From Rheinheimera pacifica (GTDB lineage Bacteria; Pseudomonadota; Gammaproteobacteria; Enterobacterales; Alteromonadaceae): a stretch of DNA of 64,000 nucleotides. Location of the stretch: the NCBI RefSeq assembly GCF_024809855.1, contig NZ_JANUEM010000003.1, positions 248,001-312,000 on the forward strand, read 5' to 3'. The notes below the pieces were generated by a model. The model made no database searches and was not told the origin of the DNA. It saw only the letters and a program-made list of their open reading frames with translations. Shown here piece after piece: positions 50,301 through 62,300 of this stretch (positions are counted from its first letter, which is position 1; each line of letters begins with the position of its first letter). Position numbers and translations under genes: made by a program.

Positions 50301-53300
50301 ATTTATCTCAGAGTTTTATTTCACAGGCACAACAGGGCCAGCAGCAGTTATCACAGCTGCTAAGCCATAGCATCAGTTTTGAGCAGTTAGTTGAGCTGAT
50401 CAATCCGGCCCGCAGTCTCAGCCATCACCCGTTGTTCCAGCTGATGTTTAACTATATCGGTGCCGATTTGCAGGCAGCCGAACACTGGCATCAACTGGAC
50501 GTACAGTTGCAGGAGGCCGAGCTTAACAAAGCCAAGTTTGATCTGTCACTGACAGTAGCAGAACAGCCTGATGGCAGCGTTTTGCTGGAGCTGGAATATG
50601 CCACCGATCTGTTCAGTGCGATAACTGCAGAGCGCATGCTTAACAGTTATCAGCAGGCACTGACTACCCTGCTGCAACAGCCGCAGGCGGCGCAAAGTCA
50701 GCTATGTCTGGATGGTGCTGCCGGGCTTGACAACAGCGTTGCTGACACTCAGCTGGCGTTATGCCGGTACAGCCTGGCACAGGCTTTTGCCCATTGGGCT
50801 GAGCATACGCCAGAGCATATTGCGTTGTGTTATCAGCAGCGGCAATTAAGCTATGCTGCGCTGGCCGATAATGCAGAGTTGCTGGCGGCACAATTACAGC
50901 AGGCCGGTGTGGTTGCCGGCGACAGGGTGGCCCTGTTGCTGCCACGTTCAGTGGAACTGATTATTGCCTTACTGGCGATTAACCAGGCCGGTGCCGCTTA
51001 TGTGCCGCTGGACCCTGATGCTCCGGCATCACGTAACCGCTTTATTCTGCAGGACAGCCAGGCCAGTGTGCTATTAAGCTGTAATGCTCTGGCGCAGCAA
51101 TTGCCGGACGCTGCCGTACCTGTGCTGATGCTGGAACAACTGCAGCCAGCTACTGAGGCCTTTGCAACTGTGGCTGTGCAGCCGGATGATCTGGCTTATA
51201 TCATGTACACCTCCGGTTCTACCGGCCAGCCCAAAGGCGTTGCTGTACCGCAACAGGCAATATTGCGGCTGGTGAAGCTGGCTGACTATATGGTATTGGA
51301 CCAGGATACGGTGTTCCTGCAGGCCGGTTCGGTAGCCTTCGATGCCGCAACGCTGGAGATCTGGGGCCCCTTGCTGAACGGCGGTACTCTGGTGCTGTAT
51401 CCGGACGCCGTAGTGTCGGTAAGCGGCATTGAGCAGGCAGTTGCAACATACCGGGTAAACAGCCTGTGGCTGACGGCGGCCGTGTTTGAACGCTTCGCTT
51501 TGCAGTCAGTGCAATCTTTGCCAGCATTACGGTATTTGCTGACCGGTGGTGATGTCGTCTCTGCGCAGGCGGTAACGGCAATATACCGGCGCCAGCCTGA
51601 ACTGACTATCATCAACGGTTACGGCCCGACCGAAAACACCACTTTCACCTTGTGTTATCCGATCCCGCGTCAGTTTGATGCCAGCACAGTGCCGTTGGGA
51701 ACAGCGATCGCGGGTGGTGAGGTGATTGTGCTGGATCAGTATGGCAGTGTGCAGCCGGCAGGTGCTATCGGTGAATTATACTGCCGTGGCCTTGGTCTGG
51801 CGCAGGGCTACTGGCAACAGCCGGAACTGACAACAGAGAAATTTGTACAACTGGAGCATGGCAGTATTGCCGGACGCTGGTACCGTACCGGGGATCTGGT
51901 GTACCGCTGTGCCGAAGGTTTACTGCACTTTGTCGGCCGTGCCGATCAGCAACTGAAGATCCGCGGTTTCCGTATTGAACCGGGTGAAATCGAACAACAA
52001 TTACTACAGTGTGCCGGTGTAGAGCAGGCTGTGGTACTGAGCCGGCTCAACCGGCTGCAGGAAAAGGAGCTGGTAGCCTATCTGGTGTCTGACAGCGAAC
52101 AGCCGGATCTGGCCCAAATCCGTACCAGCCTTGCAGCTAAGGTGCCGTCTTATATGGTGCCGGCCCATTTTATGCTGCTGGATGAACTACCGGTAACCGC
52201 TAACGGTAAAATTGATCGCCGCGCTTTGCCTGCGGTAACAGAAAGTGCAACGGATGTGCTGATGCCTGTCAGTGCTACCGAGCAACAGTTGCATTTGTTG
52301 TGGGCCGAAGCTTTACAGCTAAACCCGGCAGAATTAAGTGTCGAAGCCAATTTCTTTGCCCTGGGCGGCCATTCGTTACTGGCTGGCAAATTGCTGGGCC
52401 GGATTAGCCAACACTGGCAGCGGGCACTGACATTGCGGGATTTGTTTGAACACAGCACTATCCGTCAGTTGGCTGCTTTTATAGATAGCAAAGCTGTTCG
52501 GCAGCAAACGATATTAAACCGCGTGCAGCGTGCTGAACGTAATCCGGTATCGGCCGCACAAAAACGGATGTGGTTTGTCTGCCAGTTTGCGCAGGCCGGC
52601 CGTAGTTATCTGATCCCGGCGCAGTTTGATATTCAGGGCCAGTTGCAGCCTCAGCTGCTATGTCAGGCTATTGATGTGTTAATCGCCCGGCACGAGATTT
52701 TGCGCAGTCAGTACCGGCAGGACGATGATGGCGAACTGTATCTGCATATCAGCGCAGCCGCTACCGGTGTTTGCCGTTTTACTGATCTGACTGCTGTCAG
52801 CGCAGCACAACAGCAGGCTGAACTGGAACAGCTCAGGCAGGCTAATGCCGGCGAAGCCTTTGATCTTGGCAGCGAGCTGATGCTGAGGGCCAATCTGGTA
52901 CAGCTGCAACCGCAACAGTATGTGTTGCTGCTATGCCTGCATCATATTGCTGCTGATGGCTGGTCAATGGATCTGCTGTTTGCAGAACTGTCTGAGTTGT
53001 ATCAACAGTTGCTGCAAGGGCAACAGCCCGCACAGCATAACCAGGCGCTGCAATACCTGGATTACGCCTGCTATCTGCAACAAAGCGAACAGCAACAGCA
53101 GCTTGCTGCACAGCAGGATTACTGGTGCAAACTGTTGCAGGATTTACCACTGGTGCATAACCTGCCACTGGATTATCCGCGTCCGGCGGAGCAGAAATTT
53201 AACGGCAGCGTAGTGCGAGGTCAACTGACAGCAGAACAGACCGGCACATTACAGCAATTTGCCCGCCAGCAGCACAGTACGCCTTTTGTTGTGCTGCAAA

Positions 53301-56300
53301 CACTGTTCGCGTTAACGCTGGCCCGTTTCAGCGGTGAAAACGACATCGTGATCGGTAGTCCGGTGGCCAACCGGCAGCGTCCGGAAACCGAGCAGATGCT
53401 GGGTTTGTTTGTTAACTCATTGCTGTTCAGAACACGTATCGACACCTCGGTAGCGCTGACAACATTATTACAGCAGCAACAACAACAGGCTGAACAGTCG
53501 TTTGCCAGACAGGATTTACCGTTCGAGCAACTGGTTGAAGTGCTTAATCCGGAACGTAGCCTGAGCTATCACCCACTGTTCCAGATCCTGTTTAACTATC
53601 TGGATAAGAACTGGGCTGAACCGGCATTAACATTGCCGCAAACTCAGGTCAGTATCTGTCATAGCGACGAACTGGTAGCGAAATTTGATTTATCGCTGAC
53701 TGTAGTTGAGCAACACAGCGGCGGCTTGCTACTGGAGCTGGAATATGACTCTGCACTGTTTTGCCAGCAAACCGTTGCTGGGTTATTACAGTGTTTCTGT
53801 CGTTATAGCGCAGCCTTATTGCAACAGCCAGCGCAAAGCGTGCGGCAGCTGTGGGCTGCAGTAACGCTGGACGTTAATACCGCAGAACAGGCCGTTGCTC
53901 CGTTCCATAGTCTGCTATCGAGGTTAACAGGCTATGCCCGTCTGGAAGGCAATGCCATTGCACTGGTGAGCGGCGATGTGCAGTGGAGCTATGCAGAACT
54001 GGTTGCGCAGATAGCGCAGCGGGCCCGTTATCTGGTGTCGCAGGGTGTGCAGGCGGGAGATATCGTTGGTGTATGGCAGCAACGGGATACGGCACTGGTT
54101 ATCAACCTGCTGGCAATACAGCAGGCAGGCGGGGCCTATCTGCCGTTTGACGACAGTACGCCACCGGGCCGGGTAGCACAGATAATACGGCAGGCCGGCG
54201 TGCGCTATTTGTTTAGTGACCGGCCACTCAGTGACAGAGAGGACGTGCCGGAAGGCGTGCAGTTACTGCAGCTGGACGGTGCAGCCGGTACAGAGGTTGT
54301 TCTGCCGCAGGTTAATGCAGAGCAAGCGGCTTATGTGCTGTTTACATCAGGTTCAACCGGGGAACCGAAAGGGGTCGTGATAAGCCAGGGTAACCTGAGC
54401 CACCTGTGCGATAGCATGGCGCAGTTGCTGTCAGGGTATGCACTGGCAGGCAGCCGGTTTGCCTGGCGTGCACCGGTGGTGTTTGATGCCTCGGTGCAGG
54501 CGCTGGCATTACTGGGCGAGGGTATTTGCCTGCATGTGCTGTCAGATGAACAGCGTAAAGACCCGCAGCAGATGTTGTCGTACTTTGCCGCACAGCAGAT
54601 AGACTGGGTGGACACGACGCCGTCACTGAGTGACGTGCTGCTGGAGCAATGTGAAGCCGGGCAGGCGCTGCCAAACCAGCTGATAGGTGGTGAAGCCATC
54701 CGCGCAGAATTGTGGCGCAAGCTGGTGGAGCATAACAGCAAATATCAGCGTGTAGCATATAACCTGTATGGCCCGACGGAATGTACGGTAAACAGCAGTG
54801 CCTGCCTGATAGCGGGTGAGCGTCCGCAGCTGGGTGAAGCACTGAGTGGTGTGAGCCTGTATGTGCTGGACGATGCGCTGCAGGCTGTGCCGGAGGGGGC
54901 ACGGGGTGAGTTGTATATTGGTGGTGCCGGTGTAGGTCAGGGTTATCTTGGCCAACCGCAACTGACAGCGGCGAGTTTTATTGCGAACCCGTTTGGCGCA
55001 GGCAGGCTGTATAAGAGTGGCGACCTGGTGCGCTATAACAGCCTGGGAGAGCTGGAGTATTTACAGCGGCGTGATGAACAGCTGAAGGTACGGGGTTACC
55101 GGATAGAGCCGGCGGAGATAGAGGCTCAGCTGTGTAAGGCGGCGGGAGTACAGCAGGCGTTGGTACTGGTGCATCAGCAGGTGCTGGTGGGGTATGTGGT
55201 CAGTACGGATGCGCTGGATGTGGATGCGGTACGGCGTGTGTTGTTGCAGGTGTTGCCGGAGTATATGGTGCCGGCGCATGTGCTGGTGCTGGAGAGTGTG
55301 CCGGTGAATGTGAACGGTAAGGTGGACCGCAAGGCGCTGCCGTTACCGGAGCAGGTGGCAGGAGAGGGTTATGTTGCGCCGAAGGGAGAGGTGGAGCGTT
55401 ATCTGGCGCAGTTGTGGTCGCAGTTGCTGCAGCGTGATGAGGCAGGGATAGGGCGGACGTCGAACTTCTTCAGGCTGGGTGGGCATTCGTTGCTGGCAGC
55501 CAGAATGGTTGCGGCTGTCAGCCGGCATTTTTATTGCCAGCTGAATGTCGCTCAGGCCTTTAAAACACCGGTACTGGCTGAACTGGCCAGCGTAATCAGC
55601 CAATTGCCGAAAACCGAAGTTATGGCTGCGATACAACGGCAGCCTGCAGATGCATTACTACCGTTATCTTATGCCCAGCAGCGGCTGTGGCTGGTGGACC
55701 AACTGGAAGGCAGCAGCGCGCATTATAATATGCCGTTTGCTTACCGCCTGCAGGGGCAATTGAATGTGGCTGCGCTACAGGCTGCTCTGGCACAGTTGGT
55801 TGAGCAACATGCTATTTTACGCACCTGTATTATTAAAACTGCAGATGGCCCGCTGCAACAGAGGATCAGTGCTGAGAATTATCGCACTGAAGTGATCGAT
55901 CTGAGTCAGGATGCCGCTGCCGGTACTGCTCTGACGCAGATCCTGCAGCGTTATGCCAGTATGCCTTTTGATCTGGGCACAGATTACCTGCTGCGTAGCG
56001 GTATTATTCAACTGGCCAGTGATCTGCATATACTGGCATTTACGCTGCACCATATTGCCGCTGATGGCTGGTCGGTTGGTTTGTTGCAACAGCAACTGAG
56101 CACGTTATACCGGCAGTATTGTCAGGCTGATCCTGTAGCGGATGGCATTGTGCCGGATGAAGCGGCGCTGCAATACGCCGACTTTGCCCATTGGGAACAG
56201 CAATGGCTGACACCGGCACGGTTGCAGGTACAGCAGCAATACTGGCTGAAACAACTGGATGCTATGCCGCAGCTGCATAGTTTACCACTGGACTATAACC

Positions 56301-59300
56301 GGCCGGAACAACCGGCTTTTGCCGGCCAAAGCTGTCAGCGCCATCTGGCAGTTGCGGATCTGCAGCGATTTAACACTTTGTGCCAGCAGCATGGTGCCAG
56401 TTTATACATGGGCTTGCAGGCGGCACTGGCGCTACTGCTGGCCAGATTGAGCCAGCAAAGCGATATCATTATCGGCACGCCGGTAGCTAACCGTAACCAG
56501 CCTGAGCTGGAACAGATGCTGGGATTCTTTGCCAATACGCTGGTTATGCGGCTGCAGTGCGACAGCAAAATGAGCTTCAGCCAGCTGCTGCAACATAGCC
56601 GTCAGGTGGCACTGGATGCCTATCAGTATCAGCAACTGCCGTTTGAGCAGTTGGTAGCACAGCTGCAAAAAGAGCGCAGTACGGCTTATGCGCCACTGTT
56701 TCAGATTATGCTGGTATTACATAATCAGCAGCAGGGCGACTGGCAGTTAGCCGGATTGCAGTTAAGCGAACAGCAGCAAACGCTAGCGCACAGTAAATTT
56801 GATCTGATGCTATCCGTTGCAGAGCAAACCGACGGGCTGGAACTGGTATGGGAATACAGTACCGATATTTTTGCTGCAACCACTATTGAGGCCTGGGCCG
56901 ACAGTCTGCTGTGCGTGCTGCAACAGGTAAGCCGGGACAGTATGTTGTCACTGCAGGCAGTACCACTGCTGGGCAGTGAGCAACAGCAGCAGTTAATACA
57001 ACTGGCGCAGGGCCAGGCAACACCGGCCGGGGGCGATCTTGCTGCGCTGGTACAGCAGCAGGCGCAACAGCAGCCTGAGCAGGTTGCACTGCGGCTGGGT
57101 GCTGAACAGCTGACTTACCGTGAGCTGGAGCAGGCGGCAAACCGCTATGCCCACTGGTTACAACAGCAGGGGGTGGCACAGGGTGACATAGTTGCCTTAT
57201 GTCTTGACCGCAGTATCAGCCAGATCCTGAGCGTGCTGGCCGTGTTAAAACTGGGGGCGGCTTATTTGCCGCTGGATGCGGAACTGCCGGCAGAACGTCT
57301 GGCATATATGTTACAGGATGCGCAGCCGGTATTACTGCTGACAGAGCAGCAGTTTGCCGGTCATTTCAGTTCGCAGATTAAGCAGCAGTTGCTGGATGAC
57401 ACTGCGGTACAGGCGCAGATTGCAGCCGGGTTGCCAACGCCGGTACAGCTTAGCCGTGCTATTACTGCGGATGATCTCGCCTATATTCTGTATACCTCCG
57501 GCACCACCGGTCAGCCCAAAGGGGTTTGTCAGACACAGGGCACCATACTGCATCTGGTGCAGGCACAACAGCTGCCACAAGCCCTGGTTACACTGCAGTT
57601 TACCCCGCTGACCTTTGATGTGTCGGTGCAGGAACTGGCAACCGCCTGGGCAACCGGCAGTTGCCTGCAACTGATCAGTAGCGGGCAAAAGACCAATCTG
57701 GTGCAATTGGCCCAACTGGTGCAGCAACTGCATATAGAACGGTTATTCTGCCCGCCTGCGGTATTCAGCTTGCTGGCAGAACAGGCGCTGAGCCAGCATT
57801 TGCCGTTAACAGCACTTAAGCAGGTGATTGTTGCCGGTGAAGCGCTGTTTATCACCGATGCTATCAGTCAATTTATGCAGCAACACGGCAACTGCAGGTT
57901 ATGGAACCACTACGGCCCGACAGAAACCCATGTGGTCACTGCCGAGCAGGTAACACAACTGCAAGCCGGCCAGTATGCCGCTATTGGTCTGCCGGTTGGT
58001 GACAGCTGTTGTCTGATCCTGGATCAGCAGCAACAACTGGTGCCGCGCGGTGCCGTGGGAGAGCTGTATGTCGGTGGGCCCGGGGTTGCACGCGGTTACC
58101 TTAACCTGCCGCAGTTAACCGCAGAGCGCTTTGTTAAACTGGCAATACAAGCGGGAACATTTTATAAAACCGGCGATCTGGTGCGTTGGCGTGCCGACGA
58201 TAAATTGCAATATCTGGGGCGCAGTGATGATCAGGTTAAGATCCGCGGTTTCCGGGTCGAACTTGCCGATGTAACCGTTGCGCTGAACCAACTGACAGAG
58301 GTTGAACAGGCTTGTGTTATTTGCCTGCCGGATGCGGCACAGCATCAGCAGTTGGTTGCTTATCTGGTTCTGACCGCAGATAGCAAGTGGACAGCAGATT
58401 CTGCCGCTAATATCAGGGCCCAGCTTAAAGCCCTGTTGCCAGCCTATATGATCCCGGCGGCCTTTATGCCGCTGGCAGCGTTACCATTAACCGCGAACGG
58501 TAAAGTGGATAAACGCGCATTGCCGGCGCCGGAATTTAACCTGCAAAACGAAACCGGAGCCAAAGCAGAAGGCGAAACTGAACTGCAACTGCAGCAATTG
58601 TGGGCAGAGCTGTTAAAACTGCCGTCAGAGCAAATCAGTGCTGACAGCAGCTTCTTTGCGCTGGGCGGGCATTCATTGCTGGCCACCCGTTTACTGATGC
58701 TGATCCAGCGTACCTTTGGTGTTGAGCTGGCACTGCGCACGGTATTCGAGCATGACAGTATCAGACGGCTGGCACGTATTATTGTGCAAAGCCAGTCTGT
58801 AACCCAACCGGAAGCTCAGTCTGAAGCAAGGTTACCTGCACTGGTTGTCTGTACCGAAGATAACCAACTGGTCGAGTTGTCCTTTGCCCAGGAACGGCTC
58901 TGGTTTATGCAGCAAATGTCACCGCAGGCCAGCCAGTACAATATGGCACTGGCCATGCGTTTGCGTGGCCCGTTACGGCAGGAAGCCCTGCAGCAGGCGC
59001 TGGACCAGCTGTTACAGCAGCATCAGTCACTGCGTACCCGCTATATAGAACAGGACGGGCAGGTGTGGCAGCAGGTTATGCCAGCCGCACCGCTGCAACT
59101 GGTGCTGCGTGATTACAGCCAGCCGGATACTGAGCAGCAGCGTGCCGTTGAGCAGGCTATTGATCAAATAGCCGCTAAACCTTTTGCATTGACTACTGAT
59201 GTATTACTGCGGGCAGAATTACTGCTGCTTGGTGCTACCGAGCATGTGTTATTGCTGTGTATGCATCATATTGCGACTGACGGTGCTTCGCTGGCTATTT

Positions 59301-62300
59301 TCCTGCAGGATCTGCAGCAGCTGTATCAGGCCGCCTGCCAGCAGAAACCGGCACAGCTTACGCCCTACAAGGTGCAATATCGTGATTTTGCCCGCTGGCA
59401 ACGGCGCAATACCGGGCAGCAACTGCAACAGGCACAGGACTACTGGCGCAAGCAGCTACAGGGGATCCCGGCCGTACACAGCCTGCCGCTGGACCGGCCG
59501 CGTTCAGCACTGAACAGCTATCGTGGTGGTGTCTGGTCGCAGCAGATCCCTGCTGCGGATCTCAACTTGCTGAAACAACTGGCCAGACGCTATCAGGTGT
59601 CAGACTTTATGTTGCTGCATGCTGTATTCAGTGTATTACTGGCGCGGCTTAGCAATGAAACCGATGTGGTGACCGGTACGCCGCTGGCACAACGTAACCA
59701 GCCGGAGTTAAGCCGGTTGATGGGCATTTTCCTCAATACTCTGGTGCTGCGGGTTGACCTGGCTGCTAACCCGACACTGCCGCAGTTACTGCAGCAGGTG
59801 AAGGCAGTGCAGCTTGACGCACACCAGCATGCGGTGATGCCGTTTGAAAAACTGGTGGAAATGCTCAACCCGCAACGTAGCCTGACGCATACGCCGCTGT
59901 TCCAGATCATGCTGAACTACAACAATAATGAGCAGCAGCCGTTCAGCCTGTATCAGACTGAAGTGGAAATGCTTAGCCTGGGCGAAGTGCAGAACAAATA
60001 TGATCTTACGCTGTATGCCGATGACAGCAGCGGTGAGCTGAACCTGAACTGGGTATATGACGCCAACCTGTTTGAAGCTTCAACCATACAACTGGCAGCG
60101 GCGCAGTTTGCTCATTTGCTGGGCCAGATACAGCAGGCACCGGAGCAGCCGGTGTTGTCACACAGCTGGGGTGTAACCTGGCCGGAACCGGAAGTATTGC
60201 AACCCTTACCGGTATCGTCGGTACCGGCGCTGTTTAGCGCTGTGGCACAACAGAACCCGCATCGTACAGCATTGCAACATGCCGGGCAGCAGCTGAGCTA
60301 CGCTGAACTGGAACAACTGAGTAACCAGTGGGCAGCTTACCTGCAGCAACATTATGCGCTGGGCAGTACGGCCAGGGTAGCAATAGCCATGCCGCGGGAT
60401 ATACAACGCATAGTGGCTATTCTGGCAGTAGTAAAATGCGGCGCAGCTTATGTGCCGTTGTCTACCGAATTGCCGGCGGCACGGGTTAACTATATGGCAC
60501 AGGCGGCTGATGTCAGTCTGATCCTGAGCAGTTCTGCTCTGGCCGACAGCTATCAGTGGCCGGCACAGGTGCCGTTGTTAATTACCGACAATGCTGAATT
60601 TAGCCACGCCGTGGCGCAATGCGATGCCACTATGCCGGATTACCGCAACATCAGAGCTGACGGTGCAGCGCATATTATCTTTACGTCTGGCTCTACCGGG
60701 CAGCCGAAAGGGGTGGCGGGTACGCATGCTGCTACCCTGAACCGGGTGCTGTGGATGAGCGGGCAATACCCGTTCGGCCGGGATGAACAGTGTTGTCATA
60801 TTACGTCTATGGCCTTTACCCGTGCGGTGTGGGAACTGTGGTTGCCATTGCTCAGTGGCCAGACATTACACCTGATTGATCGTTCTGAAGTGAAAGAGCC
60901 GGCGTTGCTTTACAGCAGGCTGCAACAGCAGCGGATCTCCCGTCTGGTTACTGCGCCATCCCTGCTGCGTAGCATGCTGGAGTATCAGCAGCAGAAAGGA
61001 CTGACGCTGGACGCATTACGCTACTGGTTTGTCAGTGGTGAACCTCTGCCGGCATCGCTGGCGGGTAAGGCAATAGCAGAGCTGGCCCCGGCAGAGTTGG
61101 TGAACCTGTACGGTTCTACCGAAGTTATGTCGGATATCAGTTATTACAATGTCAGCCGCCGTGGCACCGGTGACAATATGTATGTACCGATTGGTCAGGC
61201 CATCGCTAATACGCAGTTACTGTTGCTGGATCAACAGCTGCAGCCGGTGGCTGCTGGTGCTATCGGTGAAATTGTCGTTATGGGCACCAACCTGGCGCTG
61301 GGCTATCTGGCTCTGCCGGAGCAAACTGCCGACAAGTTTATCCATACACCACTGGGCCGGGCCTACCGTACCGGCGATCTGGGCCGGTTCGACTGGATGG
61401 GCCAGCTACATTGTCTGGGACGGATTGATGATCAGATCAAGATCCGTGGCTATCGTATAGAGCTGGGCGAAATTGAAGTGCAACTGCTGCAGGATGAGCA
61501 GGTGCGCAATACGGTGGTAAAAGTAGTTGGCACAGCTGAGGACAAACAGCTGATAGCTTACCTGCTGACGGACAGCACTGAGCCGGAACAACTGACCGCA
61601 CGTTTACGTGACAAGTTATCCCGGCACCTGCCGGATTATATGCAGCCGGTGTACTACCACTGCATGGCAGAGTTTGCGCTGCGGCCAAACGGTAAAGTTG
61701 ACCGCCATCAACTGCCTGAAGTGAACTGGCAGCAAAGTGGCAACTATGTGGCACCGCAGGGTGATACAGAGCAGCGTCTGGCAGCGATATGGTGCCGTTT
61801 ACTGCGGGCTGAGCAGGTAGGGCGTGACGATAACTTCTTCCGTATCGGTGGTCACTCGTTGCTGGCAACCAGGCTGGTTAATGCGGTATTTGCTGAATTT
61901 GGTACAGAGCTGAGTGTTAAAACCATCTTTGAAGCCAATACCGTTGCTTTGCTTGCCGGTGTAATTGAACGGACACAACCGGCGCGGCAGCAGCCGGTAC
62001 TGCGTGCGCTGCAGCATCCGGATAATAAAGCAGTATTGTCTTATGCCCAGCAGCGGATGTGGTTTATGCATCAACTGGACGGCGACAGCGGTAACTACAA
62101 TATCCCGATGGTGTACCAACTGCGCGGTGAACTGGATTACACCTGTCTGCAACAGGTATTCAGCCGTATTTTTGCCCGTCATGCCACGTTAAGAACCCGC
62201 TTTATCGAGCAGGACGGTGTGCCGCTGCAGTGGGTAAGACCACAGGCCGATTTTGTATTAAACATAACCGATTTAACCGGTTTGCCTGAGGCTCAGCGGC

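Noticed and set aside
47717..55509. Tandem repeat or CRISPR-like interpretation of the duplicated block
   Set aside because: There are only two copies, 6.25 kb apart, each in frame and coding a complete A domain. There are no short repeat-spacer units.
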